From: an uncultured delta proteobacterium
Lineage (GTDB): Bacteria; Myxococcota_A; UBA9160; JAFDET01
DNA: 64,000 nt
NCBI GenBank assembly: GCA_947259215.1
Contig: CAMYLJ010000021.1
Span: 1 to 64,000, forward strand
Direction: 5' to 3'
In this document: piece after piece, positions 8,526 to 17,232 of the stretch
Position numbering within the stretch: position 1 is the first letter of the stretch
How the letters are laid out: every line of letters begins with the position of its first letter
Translations under genes and position numbers: made by a program
Notes under the pieces: model-generated
Seen by the model: the letters and a program-made list of their open reading frames with translations, nothing else
What the model was told of the DNA's origin: nothing
Databases searched by the model: none

Positions 8526-8545
8526 TGCCCCGCTTCGGCGGGGCG
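8526..8545 (+). terminator. UUCG-loop hairpin, copy 3
   Basis: Stem TGCCCCGC / GCGGGGCG (outer G-T pair) with a TTCG loop, followed by TTGTCGTTTGG. It lies 28 bases after the PEP-CTERM stop. It shares stem, loop and trailing bases with the hairpins at 1761 and 3712. Confidence 0.7.
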
Positions 8546-8574
8546 TTGTCGTTTGGGGCTTCGCAGCGCTGCCG

Positions 8575-8733
8575 CTAGCCACCCGCGACGTTGACTTGGT
8601 TGCGCCCGATGTTTACCTGGATGCTCGGTCCCAGGAGCTTCCGCACCTGGGCCAGCGCCTTCACGGCCTGCACGTAGCGGCGTTCGGCGCGGTCTCGGTG
8701 GCGGTCCATGTAATCCGCCATCGGCAGATCCAT
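8575..8733 (-). CDS. 52-residue conserved-looking small protein
   Basis: ATG at 8733 opens a 52-residue frame: MDLPMADYMDRHRDRAERRY, then VQAVKALAQVRKLLGPSIQV and NIGRNQVNVAGG-stop. The first 35 residues are amphipathic helix. The end has the alternating pattern QVNIxxxQVNV of two short strands, a pattern I associate with small uncharacterised proteins in other bacteria, but I cannot name a family. In-frame TGA about 24 bases upstream of the ATG limits the start. It converges with the PEP-CTERM gene across hairpin copy 3, repeating the arrangement at 2346. A palindrome at 8756-8773 lies just upstream. Confidence 0.55.
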   Translation of the reverse strand: MDLPMADYMDRHRDRAERRYVQAVKALAQVRKLLGPSIQVNIGRNQVNVAGG

Positions 8734-8755
8734 CCCCCGCGGCCGCGGACCCGGA

Positions 8756-8773
8756 CGTCACGAAGTCGTGACG
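8756..8773. promoter_or_regulatory. Palindrome CGTCACGA-AG-TCGTGACG
   Basis: A perfect 8-bp inverted repeat with a 2-base centre. It lies 23 bases upstream of the small minus-strand gene (start 8733) and 77 bases downstream of the stop of the minus-strand lnt operon (8850). Length and symmetry fit a dimeric repressor site; it could equally be a short terminator hairpin for that operon, though no T-run follows. Confidence 0.35.
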
Positions 8774-8849
8774 ACCCGCCGGGGGCGGATGACCTGCGAG
8801 GCGGCGGGACGTCGCTGACGCTCGACCACAGCAGGCGCACAGGGCCGCA

Positions 8850-9791
8850 TCAGCCCTTGCCAGCAGCCTTGCAGCGCAGCATGCGCCAAGGACGATGGCC
8901 TGCGGCGCCCGGGCCGCCCAGCGTCGTCAGCACGAGATCGTAGTCGAACTCCTCGCCGTGGGGCGCTTCGTCGTCCGGGTCCGGATCGAATCCGTCCACT
9001 GCGAGCACGGCGTGCTCGCACCCGGATAGCTCGATCACCAGGTTGGAGAGGAATCCCGGCCCGCTGTCATCGTCTTCGCCGAGGGGCTCGCCCTCGGGGT
9101 CGAGGAGGCGGACCACGGAGTCGTTGAACTCGCCGCCGGCCCGATCGAAGAGGGATACGCTGACGAAGCCGCCTCCCCTCCTGGGCAGGCGGAAGTAGTC
9201 GATGTCTCCCGGCGTGAGGCGTCCGCTCACGATCGAGAACGACCGGATGCCTCGAAGGCCCGGCAGGCGCGGTGCGGTGGCCGGCTCGTCGTTGCGCCCT
9301 TCCCCCTCGCCCACCCGAGCGACGTCCCGGACCAGCGCCAGCTCGAGGAAATAGCGGAACGCCTCCTCGTGCGTGCTGCCGTCGAACGCGTCGTCGCCGA
9401 AGCCGCTCACCGCCACCTTCCAGCGGCCCGAGCGATCGACGGGTACGGCGATGCGCGAGAGGAACCCGGAGCCGCCGTCGTCGTTGACGCTGCGCGGTCC
9501 GTCCTCCCCCGGAGCGAAGATCCCGATCACCGGATCGTCGAATTCCCCGGCGTCGCGCGCAAACAGCGATACCGCGAGCACGTCGCCAGCGCGGGCCCAC
9601 AACTCGAAGAAATCCACGTCGCCGGGCGCGATCCGGCCCCAGACGCCCGCGCCACGGCCGTCGCCTGCCGGCCGCGGTACGACGCGCGTCGCGTGCTGTG
9701 ACTCGTCGTTGGGCTCTCGCTCGAAGCCGGCCCCCCCGAACCCGAAGGCGAGGAGCACCGTCGTCACCAGGGCCACGGTTCGCATCTTCAC
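8850..9791 (-). CDS. Exported protein with two PPC-like repeats
   Basis: A 313-residue protein starting at GTG 9791; AAGGAGG sits 8 bases upstream, better placed for this GTG than for ATG 9785. Residues 1-22 are a signal peptide (MRTVALVTTVLLAFGFGG). Two homologous halves follow. Each has an acidic EPNDE/RNDEPATA start, a GRxxPGDxDFF/YFxL core and a GEFDDPVIGIF / GEFNDSVVRLL strand. These features are typical of bacterial pre-peptidase C-terminal (PPC-like) domains, which usually accompany secreted enzymes. Here no catalytic domain is attached, so binding or scaffolding is likely. It is the last gene of the lnt operon, one base after the cyclase stop. Confidence 0.8.
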   Translation of the reverse strand: MKMRTVALVTTVLLAFGFGGAGFEREPNDESQHATRVVPRPAGDGRGAGVWGRIAPGDVDFFELWARAGDVLAVSLFARDAGEFDDPVIGIFAPGEDGPRSVNDDGGSGFLSRIAVPVDRSGRWKVAVSGFGDDAFDGSTHEEAFRYFLELALVRDVARVGEGEGRNDEPATAPRLPGLRGIRSFSIVSGRLTPGDIDYFRLPRRGGGFVSVSLFDRAGGEFNDSVVRLLDPEGEPLGEDDDSGPGFLSNLVIELSGCEHAVLAVDGFDPDPDDEAPHGEEFDYDLVLTTLGGPGAAGHRPWRMLRCKAAGKG

Positions 9792-9792
9792 G

Positions 9793-12198
9793 TCACGGTC
9801 CTCCTTGGAATGGCTCGTCGCCGCGGGCGCGCTCCCGCGCCAGGACGTGCAGCTCGATGGGTGCGCTCCGGCCACGGACCGGACGGGGTCCGAGGCTCTG
9901 AAAGTCGTCGATCTCGCCGCGACAGCGGGCAGCGGTAGTCTCGTCGATGACGATCTGCGCAGCGAGATCGCGTGTGAGTCCTTCGAGGCGCGCGGCCAGG
10001 TTCGTGGTGTTCCCGAGCACACACCAGATGTCCCGATCGATGGAGCGAATCGTGCCGACGAAGCCCTCCCCGGTCGCGACGCCGACACCCACTTCGAGGC
10101 CGCCTTCGCCCCCGGCGCGTCTCCCCAGCTGCCGCACCGCCGGTCCGATCCGCCGGGCGGCGCGCAGGGCCGCGCGCTCCTTGTCGGCGAGGGGACCCGA
10201 CGCGCCGAAGACCGCCATCAGCCCGTCGCCGCTGAAGTCCACCACGGCTCCCCCTTCGGCGCGCACCAGCTCGCTCACCCGCGCGGTGTAGTCGCTGATG
10301 GTCGAGAAGATCTCGCCGGGCTGCCGCGCCTCGGAGAAGCGGGTGTAGCCCTGGATGTCGGCGAACAGCACCGTCACCTCGCGGGAGCCGGGCTCGAGAT
10401 CCACGCCGCGCTCGAGCTGCTCGCGCACGGCGCCCGGCACGAACTTGCGCATCCGGTCCATCATCTCCCGCTCGTCGCGCACCAGCTGGTCCTGGTCGAA
10501 GCGCTGGAGCTGCAGGGCGGCGTGGTCTGCGACGGTACCCAGCAGGACCACCTCGGTGTCCGTGAAGACGTCCCCGGAGCGCTTCTCGCCCAGGCAGATC
10601 AGCGCGCCGATCTGACCGTCCGAGAGCACGGGAACCAGCATCTCGACCCCCATGGCATCGAGCGCAGCGGCCTCCGCCTCGCCCAGGGAGGCCACCCCGC
10701 GCCGCCGCAAGCGACGGCTGGAGAGCGGTCCCGCGAAGAGCTCGAGGGTCTGGACCAGGGGCGATTCCAGGGCGAAGGCCGGTGCGAACGCGGGCCCGTC
10801 GGCGAAGACCGGCGCCAGCACCGCGTCCGCCGGCGCGTAGATGGTGGTGCAGACCGGGTCGAGCAGCTGGCGCAGCCGTCTGCCCAGATGGTCGAAGAGG
10901 TCGGCGGGCTTCTCGCAACGGCTCATCTCGGACCAGAGCTCGCGCACGCCGCGCTCGAAGGCACGGCGCTCCACGAAGAGCAGATCCGCCAGACGCGGCT
11001 CGATGGTCGAGCGTGTGAACAGCAGCAGGCCGGCGGCCAGCAGCGAGAGTGTCGCCTGGGCGATGGTAGGGTCGAGGACGGCTTCCAGCGAGTCCGCGGC
11101 ACGGGGGATCGCGAAGAGCGTGGCTCCGATCAACGCGATGGATAGCAGCGTGAAGCTGGTGGCTCGGGTGATCAGGCCGTTCACGTCGAAGAGGTTGTCG
11201 TAGCTGAGTGCGATCCAGATGGAGATCGGCACCAGCACGACGGCCAGCAGGCTGAGCTCGTAGAGCCACCAGAACTCGGGCCGGACCAGGGTGACCAGAC
11301 CCGCCAGCAGGGCCGGGACCAGCCCGACGTAGAAGCCGAGCACGACCCACTTGATCTGCCGCTTCCCCGTCGCCCGGGAGGCGCGGAAGTTCGCCACCAG
11401 CAGGACGCCCCCACAGGCGATCGACCCGATCGAGGCCAGCAGGTTCAACGGCAGGCCCCACTCGGAGGGAAACGGAAGACCGAAGGCCCACGACGAGGCC
11501 GCCGGTCCCAGCACCAGGAAGACCGCCGGCGCGATGCGCCAGAAGCGGCCCTCCCGCGCGGTCTCCGCGGGAAAGACGAGCAGGGTACGCAGCACGAATG
11601 GAATCGTGACCGCCAGTCCCCCGGCGAACACCACGATGGCGGCGTAGGTCTGGAGCCGCGAGCCGCCGAAGAAATAGGTCCAGTGCAGCGCGTAGCCGAT
11701 CATGCCCACGAAGAAGAGCCGAGCCGCGCGCAGCCCCCGCGAGCGCACGAACGCGAGCGCGCCCGTGGCGGCGAAGCACAGGGAGAGCAGCGTGGCGCGC
11801 CAGGGCCAGCGCACCGGCAGCAGCTCGATCCGCGCCTGCGCCTCGGCGCCCTCCCGCCGGTAGCGGACCTCGACGCTCGGCGCGCTGCCCGCCGCGCCAG
11901 CGTCGAGGGTCCCGTACACGTCGGCCACGAAGGCCGCCTTCCCCACTCCGGCCAGGGACCGGCCACCGACCTCGACCAGCTCGTCGCCCACGCGCAGGCT
12001 CGAGCGGTCCGCCTCCACGGCACTCCAGAAGCTCCGCACCCGCGGCCCCGCTTCGGGCCCCGCCGCCGCCTCCACGTGGAAGGGGATCCACGCCAGCCCG
12101 CCCCCCAGGAGCACGCTCAGGTGCAACAGGAAGCACACGCCCCAGACCCCGAGCAGGGTCCAGAGCAGCAGCGCGTCCCGGCTTCGCAGCAGGCCCAT
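9793..12198 (-). CDS. Membrane adenylate/guanylate cyclase with PDZ-like and GAF modules
   Basis: An 801-residue inner-membrane signalling protein. A first membrane helix (~12-35) is followed by a periplasmic segment containing LRVGDELVEVGGRSLAG (~70-90), which looks like a PDZ carboxylate-binding core. About seven helices (~130-400) come next, then a cytoplasmic GAF-like region (~430-585). The C-terminal class III cyclase (~610-785) has metal Asp in VTVLFADIQGYTRFSE and VDFSGDGLMAVFG, and NTTNLAARLEG. The architecture suggests an envelope signal converted into a cyclic nucleotide. It lies in a tight minus-strand operon: 14 bases after the Gly-rich secreted protein and one base before the PPC-like protein. 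The PDZ assignment is tentative; the cyclase is certain. Confidence 0.88.
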   Translation of the reverse strand: MGLLRSRDALLLWTLLGVWGVCFLLHLSVLLGGGLAWIPFHVEAAAGPEAGPRVRSFWSAVEADRSSLRVGDELVEVGGRSLAGVGKAAFVADVYGTLDAGAAGSAPSVEVRYRREGAEAQARIELLPVRWPWRATLLSLCFAATGALAFVRSRGLRAARLFFVGMIGYALHWTYFFGGSRLQTYAAIVVFAGGLAVTIPFVLRTLLVFPAETAREGRFWRIAPAVFLVLGPAASSWAFGLPFPSEWGLPLNLLASIGSIACGGVLLVANFRASRATGKRQIKWVVLGFYVGLVPALLAGLVTLVRPEFWWLYELSLLAVVLVPISIWIALSYDNLFDVNGLITRATSFTLLSIALIGATLFAIPRAADSLEAVLDPTIAQATLSLLAAGLLLFTRSTIEPRLADLLFVERRAFERGVRELWSEMSRCEKPADLFDHLGRRLRQLLDPVCTTIYAPADAVLAPVFADGPAFAPAFALESPLVQTLELFAGPLSSRRLRRRGVASLGEAEAAALDAMGVEMLVPVLSDGQIGALICLGEKRSGDVFTDTEVVLLGTVADHAALQLQRFDQDQLVRDEREMMDRMRKFVPGAVREQLERGVDLEPGSREVTVLFADIQGYTRFSEARQPGEIFSTISDYTARVSELVRAEGGAVVDFSGDGLMAVFGASGPLADKERAALRAARRIGPAVRQLGRRAGGEGGLEVGVGVATGEGFVGTIRSIDRDIWCVLGNTTNLAARLEGLTRDLAAQIVIDETTAARCRGEIDDFQSLGPRPVRGRSAPIELHVLARERARGDEPFQGGP

Positions 12199-12212
12199 CG
12201 CCTGGCGTCGCC

Positions 12213-13016
12213 TCAGGAGTCCGAAAGGATGGTGCGGATGGTCACCTTGAGCCGGTGCACCGTCGCCGTCACGTCGTCCTCCGCCGAGTGGTCGAAGATG
12301 TCCTTCTCACCGACCATCTCGAGGAAGGGGGTCGAGCCCGGAGGCAGCCCCAGGGCGTCGATGAGCGTGGCCTCGGCCGCGGGAGGCAGCGTCGTCCAGC
12401 GGATGCGGATCTGCGAGGCGCCTGCCTGCTGGCCGCCGCCGCCACCACCACCGGCGCCACCGCCGCCGCCGCCGCCGCCGCCGGCACCACCCCCAGCGCC
12501 ACCGGTGCCAGAGAGCCCGATGCGGCTCTCGACGGCCGGCTCGCGCCAGGTCGGGAAGCAGAAGCCGACACAGTCGATGCCGAGGATGCTGGAGTTGCCG
12601 AGGTCCCGGTACGACTCCGCGATCACGGTGGTCTTGCCGTCGCGGGTGAACTCGAGCATCAGCGTGAGTGTCGTGCCCGAGAAGTCCTGCGGCACCGTGT
12701 TGCCCGCGGCGTCCTTCTCGAGGGGGATGGCCGAGGTGTCCTCGACGCGGCCCGTGTCCTTGTCGGCGATCAGCGTGAGGACGCCCTTGATGGCGACGTC
12801 CGAGAGCACGGTCGTGCAGACGCCGGGCTCTCCGCTCGCGTCCTCGCAATCGAACTCGTCCAGGCAGGCGCGCTGCGGGTCCGCCTCGCACATGCCGAGG
12901 GGGAGCAGCCCGAAGCGCGCGCTCGGCCCCGGCGATCCCGCGAAGGCGGGTGCGAAGGCGACGAGGGCGGCCCCCAGAGCCACCGGAAGTGCAATCGACA
13001 GCTGCTTTCTCATCAT
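12213..13016 (-). CDS. Secreted protein with polyglycine linker
   Basis: A 267-residue exported protein. Residues 1-27 are a signal peptide (MMRKQLSIALPVALGAALVA, cut near AFAGS). The mature N-terminal half has paired Cys (MCEADPQRACLDEFDCED, VCTT, CVGFCF), suggesting disulfides. A linker of about 30 residues is nearly pure glycine with Ala (plus-strand GCC/ACC repeats near 12433-12500), then a ~75-residue C-terminal domain. The start ATG at 13016 overlaps the stop of lnt as ATGA, with GGAGGAGG upstream, so translation is probably coupled. Function unknown. Position between the lipoprotein acyltransferase gene and an envelope-sensing cyclase suggests an envelope role. Confidence 0.75.
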   Translation of the reverse strand: MMRKQLSIALPVALGAALVAFAPAFAGSPGPSARFGLLPLGMCEADPQRACLDEFDCEDASGEPGVCTTVLSDVAIKGVLTLIADKDTGRVEDTSAIPLEKDAAGNTVPQDFSGTTLTLMLEFTRDGKTTVIAESYRDLGNSSILGIDCVGFCFPTWREPAVESRIGLSGTGGAGGGAGGGGGGGGGAGGGGGGGQQAGASQIRIRWTTLPPAAEATLIDALGLPPGSTPFLEMVGEKDIFDHSAEDDVTATVHRLKVTIRTILSDS

Positions 13017-14515
13017 CGTGTTCCTCCTCCGATACGGACTGGAAGTGCGAGGGACGCCGCGACGACGCCGAGCGCCAACCAGCCCGCCAGATCCCCCACC
13101 CGTTGGTACAACGTCGTGACGCGAGAGGTCCTCACCGTCGCTGCTAGCGCGGCCGCCTGGCCGGGCGTTCCGAGCAGGTGGACGCGACCGGTAGGCTCGA
13201 TCACGGCCGACGGACCGGCGGCGGCCGGACGCACGACGGTCCGGCGGTTCTCGATGGCCCGCAACGCCGCCGCCTGCACCACGTGCAGGGCCGCGGCGCG
13301 GTGAGCGTACCAGCCGTCGTTCGAGGGGTTCACCAGCAGCGTCGCCCCGCCGCGCGCCAAGTTGCGCGCCACATCGGGGAAGAGCGCCTCGGCGCACAGG
13401 AAGGCGCCCAGCAGGGCGCGGCGGGTGGGCAACACGCGCGGGTCGCTGCCGCTGCGGTAGCGGGCCCGCTCCCCGGCGAAGCGCTCGCCCAGCGGTGCCG
13501 ACTCCGCGAAGGGAACCAGGTGCATCTTGTCGTAGCGCGCGGCGACCTCGCCCCGGCTCAGGACGAAGACACTGGTGTAGTAGTCGGGCTCCGGGGACGC
13601 CAGCCGGTAGTGGGGCGCCCCCACGACGAGCTCGAATTCGAGATCGCGCGTCTCGCCCAGCAGTCGATCGCGCGCCGCGGAGGACTCACGCAGATAGAAG
13701 TCGACGGCGTACTCCGGCCAGAAGACGAGCTCCGTGTCGGCGGAGGCGCTGCGCGTGAGCGCGAGCTGGCGCTCCAGGTTGGCGATGCGGCGGGCGGGCT
13801 GATGGCGGAGCTCCGGCGCGAGACCCGGCTGCACCAGTGCGACGCGCAGGCTCTCCCCCGGCGAAAGCGGTCCGGAGAGCCGGACGCCCGCATAGGCGAG
13901 CGCGACGACCGCCAGCGCGGCGAAGGCGAGGCGCTCGCGCCGGGGCCAACGACCCGCGAGGGCCCCCGAGGCGACTCCGGCGAACACGGCGTTCCCGGTA
14001 GCGAGGAGCCAGCCGACGCCGAACGGACCGACCAGATCGGCGACCTGTGCGAAGGGCGAGCCGACCTGGGTGATGGCGGCGAGCGCGAAGGGATTGGCGA
14101 TCCAGCCGGAGGCGCGCACGAACTCCGCCGCGGTGAAGCCCGCTCCCGCCACGAAGGGCGAGACCGGCCCGCGCCGCGCCTGGAAGGCCAACCACGAGCC
14201 GAACAGCGCGTAGGGCGCCGCGTCGACGAGGGCCAGCGCGAGCAGGCCCAGCCAGCCCCAGAGCGCGTCGCCGCCAAAGAAGCCCGCGAGCGTCGCCGGG
14301 AACCACCAGGCCACCGAGAGCGTCGCCGCCGCGGCCCAGGCGCCGCCACACAGGGCGCCGCGGGCCGGCGACACGCGGCCGAGCGCCCAGAACAGGGGCG
14401 CGAGCGCGACCCAGGCGACGGGCCACCAGGACAGCGGTGGGAAGGCGAGCCCCCACAATCCGCCGGACGCCACGGCCAGTAGCTCCGGCAGGCGACGAGT
14501 GCCGAGAGTGGTCAA
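13013..14515 (-). CDS. lnt: Apolipoprotein N-acyltransferase
   Basis: Transfers the third acyl chain from phospholipid to the N-terminal Cys of lipoproteins, the last step of lipoprotein maturation at the inner membrane. The 500-residue length is normal. Residues ~10-215 hold six to seven membrane helices. The periplasmic nitrilase-fold domain (~220-470) shows all three catalytic residues: Glu268 in FWPEYAVD, Lys330 in YDKMHLVPF and Cys374 in GAFLCAEALFPD. A C-terminal helix follows. It is the first gene of a four-gene minus-strand operon with two secreted proteins and a cyclase, and its stop overlaps the next start by four bases. The gap upstream (14516-14666) shows no gene. Confidence 0.95.
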   Translation of the reverse strand: MTTLGTRRLPELLAVASGGLWGLAFPPLSWWPVAWVALAPLFWALGRVSPARGALCGGAWAAAATLSVAWWFPATLAGFFGGDALWGWLGLLALALVDAAPYALFGSWLAFQARRGPVSPFVAGAGFTAAEFVRASGWIANPFALAAITQVGSPFAQVADLVGPFGVGWLLATGNAVFAGVASGALAGRWPRRERLAFAALAVVALAYAGVRLSGPLSPGESLRVALVQPGLAPELRHQPARRIANLERQLALTRSASADTELVFWPEYAVDFYLRESSAARDRLLGETRDLEFELVVGAPHYRLASPEPDYYTSVFVLSRGEVAARYDKMHLVPFAESAPLGERFAGERARYRSGSDPRVLPTRRALLGAFLCAEALFPDVARNLARGGATLLVNPSNDGWYAHRAAALHVVQAAALRAIENRRTVVRPAAAGPSAVIEPTGRVHLLGTPGQAAALAATVRTSRVTTLYQRVGDLAGWLALGVVAASLALPVRIGGGTR

Positions 14516-14666
14516 GACCCCATCGATCTTACCCTTCAGCGTCGGGACGCTGGTAGAAAAATCGCTGAAGATCTGGGGGAAACGATCGATGGCCGGGGGG
14601 CTCAGAGGGGCACTGCCAAGCGCCGAGGCCGATGGCCACCTGGTCCACGAGACCGGCCCGCGTCGG

Positions 14667-15944
14667 TCAGCGCTCGATCACCACCTCGTACCGGTAGGGT
14701 GATCCCTCGCCTCCCAGGACGAGCGTGCCGCCCGAGGCCGGGAAGAACACGAGGCCCTGGCGCGCGTCCGGCCCAGGCAGCCGGCGGCCGTCGACCAGGC
14801 AGCCGAGCCGGCTCCCCAGATCGAGGACGCCGATGCGTCCGTCGCGTTCGACGATCTCCACGTGGCGCCGGGAGACCTGCCAGGGCAGCTCGTCGGGGAT
14901 CTCGAGATCGTTGCGGACGTCGGGGTCCAATCGGCCGATCCGGAACGGGAACGCGTCGATGCGCAGGCGCTCCACGGGGATCGCAGCGCGGGCCTGGAGC
15001 GTCAGGCCGCGCAGCCAGACGGCGGGAGCCGGTGCCGCGTCGGCGCGCACCGGAGGCGGCGGCAGCTGGGAGAGCGTCCGCGCCACGTCGTCGGCCAGGT
15101 GGCGCATCTGCTCGTGGATGAGCGAGCCCGGCGCCTGGTGGAGGATCGAGTGCGCCCGGCCTTCGGGGTTGGTGTAGAGCGCCTCGATCTTCGGGCTGCG
15201 CGAGACGAACGTCTCGAAGAGCGGATACTCCAGGGCGCGGATCTCCGAGAGCAGCAGGCTCAGCACGTCCTGCGCCTCGGCCTCCCGATACTTGATCCGC
15301 AGATCCACCATCGAGAGCAGGATCCGCGCGCGAGTGCGCGGCAGGCCCCAGGCGTCGAGCAGCTCGAAGACCTTGCGAGCCTCGGCCAGCGAGGCCTGGT
15401 CGCTCACGACGACGATCGCGAGGTCGCTCGCCGCAATCGCGTTGCGGGTCAGGATCTCCAGGTCGCTCTTGGTGTCGATGATGACGGTCCCGCGCCAGCC
15501 GCTGCGCGCCAGGACCTCTTGCAGGTGGGAGGGCCGATCGATCTCCCGCTTGAGCTCCGCGATTTCGGCGCTCGAGGCCACGTAGTGGACGCCGTACTGG
15601 CCCAGGTTCACGGCCGAGGAGAGGCTCCCCGCCCGCAGGGCGCCGAGCAGGTCTTCCTTGGGAGGCGCGGGTTCGAACGCGAACATGCGGTCGACGAGCG
15701 GCTGGTCGTCGAGTCCGAACACCAGGACGGGCTCGTCTTCGCGCAAGGCGCGCAGGTAGATCGCGAGGTTGGTCGCGATCGTGGTCTTGCCGACCCCTCC
15801 CTTGTTGCTGGTCACGGTGACGACCCGGCAGGGCCGCTGCGGCTCTCCGGCGGCGATCGGCGACACCGCCTTGCGCAGGCGATCGTAGATTCGGCTCAAC
15901 GCATACCCGGCACTCCCGTCCAACCGCGGATTTCCATATCGCAT
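14667..15944 (-). CDS. ParA/MinD-type ATPase fused to an FHA domain
   Basis: A 425-residue cytoplasmic protein. The deviant Walker A KGGVGKT (48-54) with the signature Lys, and TVIIDTKSDLEI as Walker B, place it among ParA/MinD/CpaE-like ATPases. Residues ~325-420 look like an FHA phosphothreonine-binding domain: RIGRLDPDVRN, SRRHVEIVERDGRIGVLDLG and a G-x-x-V-DG-R-x-LPG turn. A hydrolase that positions cell structures fused to a phospho-reader suggests control by a Ser/Thr kinase; none lies in the window. It follows the FAD monooxygenase by 79 bases and precedes lnt by 151. Partner proteins such as ParB or pilus genes are absent, so its cargo is unknown. Confidence 0.85.
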   Translation of the reverse strand: MRYGNPRLDGSAGYALSRIYDRLRKAVSPIAAGEPQRPCRVVTVTSNKGGVGKTTIATNLAIYLRALREDEPVLVFGLDDQPLVDRMFAFEPAPPKEDLLGALRAGSLSSAVNLGQYGVHYVASSAEIAELKREIDRPSHLQEVLARSGWRGTVIIDTKSDLEILTRNAIAASDLAIVVVSDQASLAEARKVFELLDAWGLPRTRARILLSMVDLRIKYREAEAQDVLSLLLSEIRALEYPLFETFVSRSPKIEALYTNPEGRAHSILHQAPGSLIHEQMRHLADDVARTLSQLPPPPVRADAAPAPAVWLRGLTLQARAAIPVERLRIDAFPFRIGRLDPDVRNDLEIPDELPWQVSRRHVEIVERDGRIGVLDLGSRLGCLVDGRRLPGPDARQGLVFFPASGGTLVLGGEGSPYRYEVVIER

Positions 15945-16023
15945 CGCGGCGGGAGAGGCGACCGTGTCCGGAATCCCTCACCGGGGAATCCCCGGAGCGG
16001 GGCGCGCCGCGGCGCAGTCCGGG

Positions 16024-17232
16024 TCAGACGCGCAGGCGCACGTCGCCGATGCCCTGGAGGAAGGGCCTCGCGTTCGCCATGACGAGACGCTGCCCAAGAG
16101 ACGTGACGAGGAAGCGCGCCAGCAGGCGACGCGCGGGCCCGCCCCACCAGGCGCGCTGGAGCACGACGCGCGGCGGGAGCGCCTGACGGCGCTGGATCGG
16201 GACGATCTCGGGCAGCCGCGCCGCCTCGACCCGGGCGCCGGCGGCGTCGACGGCGTCGGGAGCGGCCCCCTCGCGCAGCACGGGCACCAGCTCGTTGGCC
16301 GCCACCACGACGTCGCGGAGCGCGATGTTCAGTCCCTGCGCACCGACGGGCGACATCACGTGGGCCGCGTCCCCGAGGAGCAGCGCTCCGGGCACGCTCC
16401 AGCGCGTGACCCGATCCGCCCGGCAGTCGAGCAGGAAGGGATGCTCCAGGTTCCCCACGGAGGCGCGCAGGTGCTCGCCCAGGTCGGGGGTCACGTGCTC
16501 GGCCATGTCCTCCAGCCAGCGCTCGATCCCTTGCCGCCGCAGCTCGCCGAAGGTCCCCTTCAGGATCGCCCAGGCCACCTGGGTGCGATCGTCCCAGCTG
16601 CGGTAGGCGATCAGCAGGTGGCCGCGGCCCAGGTAGACGCGTACACCCGGGATCGCGTCGAGCGACGGCACCTTGCACCACACGATGTCCATCGGAAGGT
16701 CCTGGGCCCTCGCCTCGAAACCGCCGCGCGCGCGCACCAGCGAGCCGCGGCCGTCGGTACCCACCACCAAGTCCGCATGCAGCTCGATCTCGCGCTCCTC
16801 GCTGTAGACGCGCACGCCGACGGCGCGCCCGCCCTCGTGCAGCAGCCCGCGCGCGGTGGCACCGCGCAGGAAGCGGAACGCGGGCCGCTTCGCCGCCTCC
16901 GCGACGATTCCCTCGAGCAGGGCCGGCTGGGAGAACGCGGCGGGCATGCGGCCGTCGAAGAAGTCCGGCTCGCCCTCGATCCGCACGAGGCGCTGCCGGT
17001 TCAGGTACGCCTCCAGCACCCGCGGCTCGGAGCGTGGCACCGCCGCCAGCACGCCGGCGAGGCCCATCTCCTCCAGTGCGGCGATGCCCGTCGGAAGCAG
17101 CACCTCGCCACGGAACTCGCGCGCGAAGTCGCGCTGGCGCTCGAGGAGCGTCACCTCCACGCCCCGGTCGGCCAGCAGGAAGGCGAGGCTCGCGCCGGCG
17201 GGCCCGCCTCCCACGACGATCACGTGGGCCAC
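16024..17232 (-). CDS. FAD-dependent aromatic-type monooxygenase
   Basis: A 402-residue flavoprotein of the p-hydroxybenzoate hydroxylase/UbiH class. The N-terminus VIVVGGGPAGASLAFLLADR is the dinucleotide-binding fold. A DG-like segment (VVGTDGRGSLVRARGG) is present, and GDAAHVMSPVGAQGLNIALR is the second FAD motif that contacts the ribityl chain. Such enzymes hydroxylate aromatic or quinone rings using NAD(P)H and O2. The substrate cannot be inferred: no ubiquinone or aromatic-degradation genes are nearby. The start is GTG at 17232, and the divergent LsrF-type gene begins 105 bases to the right, leaving a shared promoter region. Confidence 0.88.
   Translation of the reverse strand: MAHVIVVGGGPAGASLAFLLADRGVEVTLLERQRDFAREFRGEVLLPTGIAALEEMGLAGVLAAVPRSEPRVLEAYLNRQRLVRIEGEPDFFDGRMPAAFSQPALLEGIVAEAAKRPAFRFLRGATARGLLHEGGRAVGVRVYSEEREIELHADLVVGTDGRGSLVRARGGFEARAQDLPMDIVWCKVPSLDAIPGVRVYLGRGHLLIAYRSWDDRTQVAWAILKGTFGELRRQGIERWLEDMAEHVTPDLGEHLRASVGNLEHPFLLDCRADRVTRWSVPGALLLGDAAHVMSPVGAQGLNIALRDVVVAANELVPVLREGAAPDAVDAAGARVEAARLPEIVPIQRRQALPPRVVLQRAWWGGPARRLLARFLVTSLGQRLVMANARPFLQGIGDVRLRV

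Noticed and set aside
12433-12500. GCC/ACC trinucleotide run as a phase-variation microsatellite
   Set aside because: It encodes the polyglycine linker of the secreted protein and is interrupted; changes in copy number would not shift the frame.
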